A DNA stretch of 64,000 bases, from contig NC_067204.1 of assembly GCF_026262505.1 (NCBI RefSeq), positions 7,225,797-7,289,796 of the forward strand. The letters are read 5' to 3'. The DNA comes from Trichomonas vaginalis G3 (taxonomy: Eukaryota > Parabasalia > Trichomonadida > Trichomonadidae). This document shows positions 54,022-61,452 of the stretch, piece after piece; within the stretch, counting starts at the first letter, position 1; each line of letters begins with the position of its first letter. A program made the position numbers and the translations under genes. The notes under the pieces were generated by a model. It was not told the DNA's origin and ran no database searches. It worked only from the letters and a program-made list of their open reading frames with translations.

Positions 54022-54833
54022 AATAAAAAAATAAATAAAAATAAAAATAACTTTATTTTTTCTATCTTAAGGAAATTCATGATTTTCATGAGTTTTATGC
54101 AAGACCGAAAAAAGTCGGTCTAGAGAAATTTCACTGTTTTCATAGAGTTTTGGCGACCCAGATAAAAGTCGGTCTCGCTGTTCTTCACTGTTTTCATGAG
54201 TTTTATGCAAGACCGAAAAAAGTCGGTCTAGAGAAATTTCACTGTTTTCATAGAGTTTTGGCGACCCAGATAAAAGTCGGTCTCGCTGTTCTTCATGATT
54301 TTCATAGAGTTTTATGCAAGACCGAAAAAAGTCGGTCTAGAGAAATTTCACGATTTTCATAGAGTTTTGGCGAGTAGGGAAAAAGTCGGTCTAGAGAAAT
54401 TTCACTGTTTTCATAGAGTTTTGGCGACTAAGGTTTCTTACGTACTCGCTGTTCTTCACTGTTTTCATGAGTTTTATGCAAGACCGAAAAAAGTCGGTCT
54501 AGAGAAATTTCACTGTTTTCATAGAGTTTTGGCGACCCAGATAAAAGTCGGTCTCGCTGTTCTTCATGATTTTCATAGAGTTTTATGCAAGACCGAAAAA
54601 AGTCGGTCTAGAGAAATTTCACGATTTTCATAGAGTTTTGGCGAGTAAGATTTTCTGTCTTGTATAAAAGATATGATTTCAGGGATTTTTTTTACGAAGT
54701 GCAAAAGTTCTCTTCGTAAAAAAATAACAGTTATATAATGAAATTTGGTCATTTTTTCACGATTTTCATGAGTTTTAGGCGACCAGGTTTTTTTCCCTAC
54801 TCGCAATTTTTTACGATTTTCATGAGTTTTATG
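54022..54833. repeat. Maverick D tandem hairpin repeat array
   Basis: Units of about 50 and 110 bp alternate between TTTCATGAGTTTTATGCAAG and TTTCATAGAGTTTTGGCGAC. Most contain the perfect hairpin AGACCGA-AAAAAG-TCGGTCT (for example at 54102-54121, and near 54211, 54319, 54479, 54589 and 54837). Any open frames are repeat by-products. Confidence 0.8.
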
Positions 54834-55100
54834 CTAGACCGAAAAAAGTCGGTCTAGAGAAATTTCACTCAAAAGTTCTTGTGTGCTTTGGTTTTTGAAC
54901 CAATGTCTGTATGTTTGGTTTCTGAACGATGTAAAGTAAGCCTTCACTGCAACTGCATTTACTAATAGTCTATGTACATACCAACCTCTTAAATTTATTG
55001 GCAATTTTTTACGATTTTCGTACGGAATCTCTACCCTCGGTTTTCCTCGGGTAGCAAACATATGAGGAAATTCATGAAATTTGGTCATTTTTTTCAGCAA
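54834..55100 (-). pseudogene. Maverick D KilA-N remnant, rearranged
   Basis: Contains NLRGWYVHRLLVNAVAV and HWFKNQSTQELLSE, two parts of the KilA-N domain of the 53143 gene. They appear in the opposite order and are embedded in hairpin repeat sequence. It looks like a shuffled fragment generated by repeat recombination. Confidence 0.65.
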
Positions 55101-55271
55101 AAATAATGTTTATGTTAGAATGTTAGATCTAACATGTTTTCTAACATGTTTTCTAACATGGTCTAAAACACACAAAACTCATGAAATTTCATACGGAATT
55201 CAGCAAAAATAATGTTTATGTTAGAATGTTAGATCTAACATGTTTTCTAACATGTTTTCTAACATAACTAT
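55101..55271. repeat. GTTAGATCTAAC repeat pair
   Basis: Two copies of AATGTTTATGTTAGAATG followed by TTAGATCTAACATGTTTTCT, separated by about 100 bp. The family is shared with 42495-42860 and 56280-56650. TGTTAGATCTAACA is a perfect palindrome. Confidence 0.75.
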
Positions 55272-56177
55272 TTACAAGCGTTTTACATGGTATATGTTGC
55301 GATGGTTCATGACTCTAAACAATTTCGTAGCTTCTATTTCTTCTGTCAGTATGTCAAAAGTTTTAACGATACCGAAAGTTTCTTTATATTTCTTCTTGAC
55401 GTCAGATAGAAGGAAATCGTCAGCTGTTGGATAGTTTTTGTTTAGAAATGTCAACATGTCCATTTTATCTTCTGCTGGTTTCTCTACTTCTTTCTTTAAG
55501 TCAGCATAGTCGTTTCTCATACGTTCTATCTCTTTGACGGAGTAGTTATATTTCCTCATTGCTGCTTTACATTGTGGGTTCATTTTTGCGTTATATTCTG
55601 AAACCTTACCTGCTAGTATGACTAAGGCGTCAATTGCTCTCTTTAACTCAAAAGTTGCTGGTTTTATCTGTTCATTCCATACCTTACCCCTACTATCTTT
55701 ATCTCTTATTTCCCAAACACATTTTGCAACTAACGAAACAAAGTTGTCGTAGGTCTTAAACTCCCCAGATTTATATATGTCAGAGATGTTCTTATATACC
55801 ATGTCGCAATCTTTGTCCATGACTTTGTGGTTGCAATGAAATCCAAGAAACTCATAGTTAACCTTTCGTATGAACTTCTTTATTTCTACTGAGTCAGTCA
55901 GTCTGACTTCTATTTCATCGAATTCGGGAATGGTTAGTTTTTGTTGTTGGATTTCAGGAAGTTTAGGTAAATGGTCAATAATATCCTGCATTTCATAAAG
56001 ATACTGTTCATTTGTTTCATCTTTTGCAGTGCAATCTAAATCTCCTTGGAGAAGTTCTTGCTTTATCTTCTGGATTTTTGTTTCGAAAGTATATGAAGAA
56101 GGAATGAAGTTTTTCATCTCTACTAACATAGATGTTGGATTCATGACTAGCGAGTTTGGTGCTGTAGTTGCTAACAT
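55272..56177 (-). CDS. Maverick D hypothetical protein, 301 aa
   Basis: Open from MLATTAPNSLVMNPTSMLVE to HRNIYHVKRL. Mainly alpha-helical, with a Cys/His cluster FLGFHCNHKVMDKDCDM near residue 118 and a predicted coiled coil MRKYNYSVKEIERMRNDYAD near 215. No domain recognised. The A/T promoter-like motif precedes it. Its last codons adjoin the GTTAGATCTAAC repeat, which may have reset the stop. Confidence 0.6.
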   Translation of the reverse strand: MLATTAPNSLVMNPTSMLVEMKNFIPSSYTFETKIQKIKQELLQGDLDCTAKDETNEQYLYEMQDIIDHLPKLPEIQQQKLTIPEFDEIEVRLTDSVEIKKFIRKVNYEFLGFHCNHKVMDKDCDMVYKNISDIYKSGEFKTYDNFVSLVAKCVWEIRDKDSRGKVWNEQIKPATFELKRAIDALVILAGKVSEYNAKMNPQCKAAMRKYNYSVKEIERMRNDYADLKKEVEKPAEDKMDMLTFLNKNYPTADDFLLSDVKKKYKETFGIVKTFDILTEEIEATKLFRVMNHRNIYHVKRL

Positions 56178-56683
56178 GTTCTTACAATAAAAATAAAAAA
56201 TATTTTTTTAAAAAAACTAACTTTATTTTTTATGTTTTTTGTGAAAGTGTCAAAACTCATGAATTTCGAGAGTTTTAGACCATGTTAGAAAACGTGTTAG
56301 AAAACATGTTAGATCTAACATTCTAACATAAATTATATTTTTGGGTCATTTACGCTCATTACGATGAAGTTTCGACAAAACATTTACGTTCATGTTTGAC
56401 AAAACATTTACGAAGAAGTTTCGACAAAACATTTACGAAGAAGTTTCGACAAAACATTTACGAAGAAGTTTCGACAAAACATTTACGAAGAAGTTTCGAC
56501 AAAACATTTACGATGAAGTTTCGACAAAACATTTACGTTCATGTTTGACAAAACATTTACGATGAAATCATGAAAATTCAAGAGTTTTAGACCATGTTAG
56601 AAAACGTGTTAGAAAACATGTTAGATCTAACATTCTAACATAAACATTAATTTTGCTGAATTCAATAAAAATAAATGGTTCAT
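56178..56683. repeat. Inverted copies of the subterminal repeats
   Basis: About eight 25 bp units (ACGAAGAAGTTTCGACAAAA plus CATTT) between 56345 and 56570, flanked on both sides by GTTAGATCTAAC blocks. The units are the reverse complement of those at 42221-42385, differing in CTT/TTC. No gene. Confidence 0.75.
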
Positions 56684-57346
56684 TTACTCACAATATTTTT
56701 GTACAAAACGACCCCAAACTTTTAACTTCTTTTCTGCAGCTTCTAATGTTATCTTAGCGAGTTCATATTCTCTAAATTCTCTCTTTAAATCTTCTTGTTC
56801 CCATTGGTCTAGTTCGTATGGAGAGTCTCTATAACCAGAACATATCTCACGTTCATGTTCTATTTGTTTTTCATGCATTTTTCTAACTTCTTCTTCGAAC
56901 AAAGGTTTAGCATTCTCTACTGTATCTTCAAGTTCTTCTTCATCTAATTTCTCATGAACCTTCTTGTCTATGGAGTCCAGAATTTTTCCAACTGCTATGC
57001 AATATTTTGGAGAAGCCCACATTGCTATATAGTTTACGAGTCTTGGGTCTACATACATTCCTCTAACCTGTTTGATTTCATCCGGAATTCCTGCATTAAC
57101 ATTGTATAAAAAGCAACCCGCGGAATTCCGCGGGTTGGTATATTCTTCACAAAATGCCTTAAAATACTCTTCCCAGGACTTATTTTCCAACAACCTTCTA
57201 AAGTCTTTCCTAAACTGCTGACACATATTTGTTACATTTATATAACCATCCTTGTCTCTACGTAAGACTTCAATACCGTTGTAAGTGCCTTTTGTGAATG
57301 TTTCGCCATTAGATTTGTTCGTGAACGTTTTTGCTTCGACTGTCAT
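56684..57346 (-). CDS. Maverick D KilA-N domain protein, 220 aa
   Basis: Second KilA-N gene, open from MTVEAKTFTNKSNGETFTKG. The domain spans about residues 20-130: GIEVLRRDKDGYINVTNMCQ, SWEEYFKAF, and then GMYVDPRLVNYIAMWASPKY, the most diagnostic block. The remainder is a charged helical tail ending VWGRFVQKYCE. Residues NPRNSAG in the middle are encoded by a perfect 22 bp palindrome that also occurs outside the gene (57536-57557). A regulatory or DNA-binding role is the usual view for KilA-N; the target is unknown. Confidence 0.8.
   Translation of the reverse strand: MTVEAKTFTNKSNGETFTKGTYNGIEVLRRDKDGYINVTNMCQQFRKDFRRLLENKSWEEYFKAFCEEYTNPRNSAGCFLYNVNAGIPDEIKQVRGMYVDPRLVNYIAMWASPKYCIAVGKILDSIDKKVHEKLDEEELEDTVENAKPLFEEEVRKMHEKQIEHEREICSGYRDSPYELDQWEQEDLKREFREYELAKITLEAAEKKLKVWGRFVQKYCE
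57115..57136. repeat. Perfect 22 bp palindrome AACCCGCGGAATTCCGCGGG..
   Basis: Self-complementary over 22 bp, inside the KilA-N gene and in frame (NPRNSAG). About 15 bp on each side is shared with the copy at 57536-57557. Confidence 0.9.
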
Positions 57347-57618
57347 TTCAGTTCTTACAATAAAAATAAAAAATATTTTTTGGTGGTACGTCGGACATTC
57401 GTTTGTGGCTTAACCGTCGGACATTCGTTTGTGGCTTAACCGTCGGACCACAACGATAAAAATCTCATTTTAACTCACTTTTTCTATCTTAAGGAAATTC
57501 ATGAAAATTCACCTGTTGAATTTTGTATAAAAAGCACCCCGCGGAATTCCGCGGGGTGGTATATTCTTCACAAAATGCTTGTTTTGAGGTCGAGCCATTT
57601 TTGGCTCCACCTCTTTTT
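57347..57618. repeat. Intergenic repeats with second 22 bp palindrome
   Basis: Holds two copies of GTCGGACATTCGTTTGTGGC, then at about 57522-57580 a duplicate of the KilA-N gene's palindrome with flanks TTGTATAAAAAGCA and TGGTATATTCTTCACAAAAT. This palindrome (57536-57557) begins ACCCCGCGG where the other begins AACCCGCGG, and the opposite arm changes to match. Confidence 0.8.
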
Positions 57619-58479
57619 TCAATACTTTTTCAGCACTTTTCCGTAGTTGTATATGAAAGACAATTCGAGATAAAAGTCGTAGTACAATGGAATAATATGC
57701 TGCACACCGTTTGTTGTGAACCAAACTTGAAAGTCAGAGAAACTGTTACTAGGTGGTTCGTAGAATTTAGAAGCAAAGTCATAAAAGTCCTTACCAATAC
57801 ATAGAAAACTGTTGTTGCTTGAACTGAAACTTGCATGACACATAACATTTTGAGGGTCAAACACATTTCTATAAACTGTCAAATCTGTTGGTGGGCGTAT
57901 AAATTTAAACGGACCGTCAGGTGGTAATGGTTCGTTCTGGTTTAGTAACCGAAGAAATTGTGCCCAAGAACGTTTGTCTACTTCCCAAAATAAAAACTGT
58001 GTACTTCTTCGAGGGTTAATTTCAATCCTTTGAAATGAAACGGTGGAGTTCATCTTGTCATATTCTAGTTTTAGATAGTATGTTCCATTTAGTAAAGAGT
58101 GGTATTTTTCTTGCAATTCCCAGTAGTATTTGTTTATTTGAGTTTGAAAGTCATTTAGAGTTTTCTCAAGACTTTCGTCTGAACGAACTGTAAAGATTCT
58201 CATTTCGTCAAATTTGTCTATTAGACCATCAGAACCTTCATATTGCCCATGAAAATATACTGCGAACATAAATGCGTTAGTTCTATTTGAAAACAAAACT
58301 CTTCTAAATCCTATTGCCTTTGCTTCTGAAGGACTTTGAAGCCAACGAATTGGATAGTCGAACCTGTAAGCTCCGGATGAAATTTCTTCATCTGATATAG
58401 TCCTACCAGCGTTTGTAAAGATATAGTCTAACGGTTTTGTATCTGCTACTTTTGTTCTTTGTTTTTCAACCTGAAACAT
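57619..58479 (-). CDS. Maverick D duplicated-family protein, 286 aa
   Basis: Open from MFQVEKQRTKVADTKPLDYI to YNYGKVLKKY. Shares with the gene starting at 63459 the blocks TTKPLDELFTN/DTKPLDYIFTN, YRFDYPxRWLxxPS and KAIGFRR, and later RFLRMLNQ/QFLRLLNQ. So the two are diverged paralogues in one element. Aromatic- and beta-rich, with no signal peptide. A virion or receptor-related role is possible; the family is not recognised. Confidence 0.6.
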   Translation of the reverse strand: MFQVEKQRTKVADTKPLDYIFTNAGRTISDEEISSGAYRFDYPIRWLQSPSEAKAIGFRRVLFSNRTNAFMFAVYFHGQYEGSDGLIDKFDEMRIFTVRSDESLEKTLNDFQTQINKYYWELQEKYHSLLNGTYYLKLEYDKMNSTVSFQRIEINPRRSTQFLFWEVDKRSWAQFLRLLNQNEPLPPDGPFKFIRPPTDLTVYRNVFDPQNVMCHASFSSSNNSFLCIGKDFYDFASKFYEPPSNSFSDFQVWFTTNGVQHIIPLYYDFYLELSFIYNYGKVLKKY

Positions 58480-58547
58480 TTAATATATGTAAAAATATAT
58501 GGTTTTAAAAAACGTTTTAAAATGGTATGCCATTTCATATTTCTCAT

Positions 58548-59267
58548 CTAACAAACATGTTGTCTGACTGCTTGAGGGTTACGTTTGTACCATTCGAACT
58601 TCACGCTTACAATTCCTTCAATTGCATTCAAAATATCGGAGTCGGAGTCAACCATTTGTTCTCTCTTTGTAGTCTTGAAAGCGTCAAGAAGCATTGCAGC
58701 TGTTGTGACATTGCCATGTGAGTAGTATATATGACCATCTAAATCTGTTACGGTTAGTCTGAGATTGTATCCTTTCTTATTTCCGTCTTGAATGGCAGCA
58801 AGTACACCCATGAAGCCTTCTTTGTTCTTTCCTTCGTCAAAGTTTACTGTAAAGGTTCGACCAGATGTAATTTTACTTCTAACTTCACGATACTTTTCAT
58901 ATGCATATCTTGTTCTTTCCATGGGAGCATGTGAGTCTTCACCTTTTCCTTTTTTCCTTCTCAAAGGATGCAATTGTTCGTCATGTTTCCAGTAGAATCT
59001 GGCAAAGCCGTCGTGTCCTTCAACTTGAGGTTCACTAACATCGAAAGGCATGTCCATAAGACGTTCTTCTTCTAACCTCTCTAATCTGTTTGGATAGTTT
59101 GCGCGTGCTGTTTCTAAGTCCATTTCGTAGCGAAGACCAGACAATTTGTCATAGACTTTTATGGGTCTTCCCTTCCTATATTTAAACTTCTTCGAAACTC
59201 TCCAACCATATCTTTCTAACTCTGCTTTTATTCTAGCAGATTTTCTATCCATTCTATATGGGGGCAT
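58548..59267 (-). CDS. Maverick D hypothetical basic protein, 239 aa
   Basis: I chose the ATG giving MPPYRMDRKSARIKAELERY, because the A/T promoter-like motif directly precedes it; an upstream in-frame ATG would lie inside that motif. Residues 1-60 are very basic (KKFKYRKGRPIKVYDKLSGL). Residues about 130-200 are alpha/beta (GRTFTVNFDEGKNKEGFMGV, then RLTVTDLDGHIYYSHGNVTT). Could be a nucleic-acid-binding or packaged core protein; family not recognised. Confidence 0.55.
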   Translation of the reverse strand: MPPYRMDRKSARIKAELERYGWRVSKKFKYRKGRPIKVYDKLSGLRYEMDLETARANYPNRLERLEEERLMDMPFDVSEPQVEGHDGFARFYWKHDEQLHPLRRKKGKGEDSHAPMERTRYAYEKYREVRSKITSGRTFTVNFDEGKNKEGFMGVLAAIQDGNKKGYNLRLTVTDLDGHIYYSHGNVTTAAMLLDAFKTTKREQMVDSDSDILNAIEGIVSVKFEWYKRNPQAVRQHVC

Positions 59268-59298
59268 TTTTATAAAAATAAAAAAATATATTTTTCCT

Positions 59299-59880
59299 TT
59301 ACTTAACATAACCACCAGCTACCATAAGTCTTTGACGCCAACCCATACCAGCTAATGAAGGTTGACTTTTAGTATTGAAACTAACCTTTGGTTTTGGTTT
59401 TTCTTCAGTTTGTGGCTTCCCTTCTTCTATTGGTTTTTCGTCACTTTTCGGTTCACCTGACTTTACCTCACTTGCAGGTATGGTTGTGTCGTTAGTATCT
59501 TCGTAAATATCATATGCCATCTGTTTTTGTTTTCCTTTCAACTTTTTGTGTTTGTTGTAAAGTTTAGAATATTTTGACTCTAAGTCAATGAGATGTTCTA
59601 TAATGAACTGTTGGTCGGTGAAGAATACCTTCCCATCTGTTGTCTCTTTAACTCCTTCAGACTTCAATATTTTATTTGTGAGAGTCTGTTTCTTTTTTGA
59701 GATACTAGCCGTTCCATTTCTATGAAAAGTGACTTTGTAGTTAGGGTTTGTATTTCCAGACCTGGCACTTTCTATTATTGAATTTTTCTCTTCATCTGTA
59801 AGTTCTTTGACAGGTTTTGACAATGGTTCTGAACTTTTTGTTTGTGGTGTCAAATCTACCGTTTCAACTTCTTCGGTCAT
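59299..59880 (-). CDS. Maverick D hypothetical protein, 193 aa
   Basis: Open from MTEEVETVDLTPQTKSSEPL to MGWRQRLMVAGGYVK. Acidic, disordered N-terminus; a helical middle HLIDLESKYSKLYNKHKKLK; a Lys/Pro/Glu-rich stretch; and a short C-terminal motif SLAGMGWRQRLMVAGGYV that looks conserved or interaction-prone. Preceded by TTACTGAGATGAA, the same leader as the next small gene. Confidence 0.55.
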   Translation of the reverse strand: MTEEVETVDLTPQTKSSEPLSKPVKELTDEEKNSIIESARSGNTNPNYKVTFHRNGTASISKKKQTLTNKILKSEGVKETTDGKVFFTDQQFIIEHLIDLESKYSKLYNKHKKLKGKQKQMAYDIYEDTNDTTIPASEVKSGEPKSDEKPIEEGKPQTEEKPKPKVSFNTKSQPSLAGMGWRQRLMVAGGYVK

Positions 59881-59898
59881 TTCATCTCAGTAAAAATT

Positions 59899-60054
59899 TT
59901 AGTTTGTTTTGTTTTCAACTGGTTGTTTAGGTTTTTTAAGTCGGTCTAAAACTTCTTGAGGTATAGGAAGAACTTGACAAACACGTGGTTGTGTAACTGC
60001 TGGAAGCCGACAAATCCATCTTGAGCCCATTTGTCTCAATGCTGTATTGTTCAT
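59899..60054 (-). CDS. Maverick D small protein, 51 aa
   Basis: A short gene between two longer ones, from MNNTALRQMGSRWICRLPAV to PVENKTN. Its leader ACTGAGATGAA before the ATG is identical to that of the gene starting at 59880, supporting real expression. Rich in Pro/Val and basic residues; no domain recognised. Confidence 0.5.
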   Translation of the reverse strand: MNNTALRQMGSRWICRLPAVTQPRVCQVLPIPQEVLDRLKKPKQPVENKTN

Positions 60055-60073
60055 TTCATCTCAGTAAAAAACT

Positions 60074-60475
60074 TTACATTCCCCACGTTTGAGGCGGTTG
60101 AGGTTGGTTATTGTTTACCCACTGTTGTGCATGGTTATATCCTCTGTTAAAGAATCTTTCACCTTGGTCCATATAGTGTCCTGCTTGGTTATAGTAGTCA
60201 TTTGCTTTGTTATAATAGTTTCCTGCTTGTCTTCCTACATTGTCCATCCATCCTTGAACTTTTCCTCTTGTTTCAGGATTTGGAATAAGATTTGCTGCAT
60301 CTCGTGCTACATCCCAACCTTTCTGTACAGTTTGTATAATAGGTTGTGCTTTCTCTTTAAGTATACCTAATGTACTCAAAATCTTCCTTCCAATTCCAAA
60401 TGCACCTCTGGCTATTGTTCCCACTGCGGGCAAAAATCTAGATGCAACTCCTGCTAACGCGCCAAATAAACCCAT
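60074..60475 (-). CDS. Maverick D pVI-like small virion protein, 133 aa
   Basis: Open from MGLFGALAGVASRFLPAVGT to PQPPQTWGM. The N-terminal 30 residues form a strongly amphipathic or hydrophobic Gly/Ala-rich helix. Residues 80-125 are Tyr/Asn/Gln-rich (NYYNKANDYYNQAGHYMDQG). An N-terminal membrane-active helix in a small virion protein is the hallmark of adenovirus pVI-type proteins, so I infer a similar role; there is no direct sequence match. Divergent from the integrase with a 17 bp gap that includes the inverted repeat AACCCAT/ATGGGTT. Confidence 0.5.
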   Translation of the reverse strand: MGLFGALAGVASRFLPAVGTIARGAFGIGRKILSTLGILKEKAQPIIQTVQKGWDVARDAANLIPNPETRGKVQGWMDNVGRQAGNYYNKANDYYNQAGHYMDQGERFFNRGYNHAQQWVNNNQPQPPQTWGM

Positions 60476-60492
60476 TTCTTATGGGTTAAAAA

Positions 60493-61452
60493 ATGACGAA
60501 TCCAAACAAGGACCCCTATGTTTCTAAAGCAACAAAGAAAGCACTCATGGTAAAAATCTTTAGTTCAACACCAAATGCTTGGTTTATGGATATCTTGGAA
60601 AACATTCCGAGATATAGAGAAGATGGACCACCATACTGGCTAATATTTGTCGGTCAAAACACAAGATACTGTGAAGCTATACCATTACAGTCCAAAAATA
60701 TTTTAGATGTAAAAACTGCTTTGACAATATTCGTTGACAAATACCATCCAACAAAACTGACATCTGACTGTGAAAGTTCTTTCAAATCAGACGATATTAA
60801 AAACTATCTGCGTTCAAAAAATGTAAACCAATATTTCATTGTCGACCAAAACCATTCTGCTCTTGGTGTCATTGACAGTTGTATAAAAATCTTAAGAGAC
60901 TTAAATCAACCACAAGGTGGTGAGGTAGATGAAATGTCATATGACGACAAATATAGACATTTCTCCATGGCAAAGATGAGACAAGTTTTAAATATTTACA
61001 ATAGCCGTAAACAAAAAGGTTTGGGAAACCACTCCCCCGAAGAAATGAAAAACAACCCTGACTTAGAGAAAGACTATATATTTAATAGTTTAGTCAAAAG
61101 AGACAAACAAGAAAGAATGCCAGGCTTCAAACTTAAGAAAGGTGACAAAGTAAAAATAGAAATACCTAAACGCGACCCATATGAAAATACTATTGACTAT
61201 GACAACAACAAGTACCCGACAGGTACTCGCATTCGTGTTCGTAAAAATAGAAGAAAGTATACAAGAGAATATTATGAAGTTTTAGGCAAACATGGCAAAA
61301 TGTACACACTGCAAGCAGAAGATAAAACGACTATTGTCAGACCTCGTTTCAAACTTGTCAAAGTTCAAGGTGGTATACTTTCAAAGACAGTTCCTAACAA
61401 ATATAAGACAACTCCTGACGAATATGCTAAAGAAGTTGAAAATGACGACTAA
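60493..61452 (+). CDS. Maverick D integrase (retroviral-type), 319 aa
   Basis: Maverick c-integrase. First catalytic block WFMDILENIP (about residue 32), second block KLTSDCESSF (about 97), and the third acidic position in the helix block ALGVIDSCIKILRDL (about 125). Then HFSMAKMRQVLNIYNSRKQK and the N/H-S-PEEM block typical of integrases. The C-terminal domain (about 210-300) is basic, with RIRVRKNRRKYTREYYEVLG, an SH3/chromo-like fold by position. It has the same layout as the broken gene at 16775-17787. Open throughout. Its stop overlaps the convergent fibre gene by four bases. Confidence 0.85.
   Translation: MTNPNKDPYVSKATKKALMVKIFSSTPNAWFMDILENIPRYREDGPPYWLIFVGQNTRYCEAIPLQSKNILDVKTALTIFVDKYHPTKLTSDCESSFKSDDIKNYLRSKNVNQYFIVDQNHSALGVIDSCIKILRDLNQPQGGEVDEMSYDDKYRHFSMAKMRQVLNIYNSRKQKGLGNHSPEEMKNNPDLEKDYIFNSLVKRDKQERMPGFKLKKGDKVKIEIPKRDPYENTIDYDNNKYPTGTRIRVRKNRRKYTREYYEVLGKHGKMYTLQAEDKTTIVRPRFKLVKVQGGILSKTVPNKYKTTPDEYAKEVENDD

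Noticed and set aside
61206-61222. Small hairpin AGTACC...GGTACT in the integrase gene as another mobile palindrome
   Set aside because: The stem is short, the sequence is not GC-rich and no copy without it is available, so chance is as likely.
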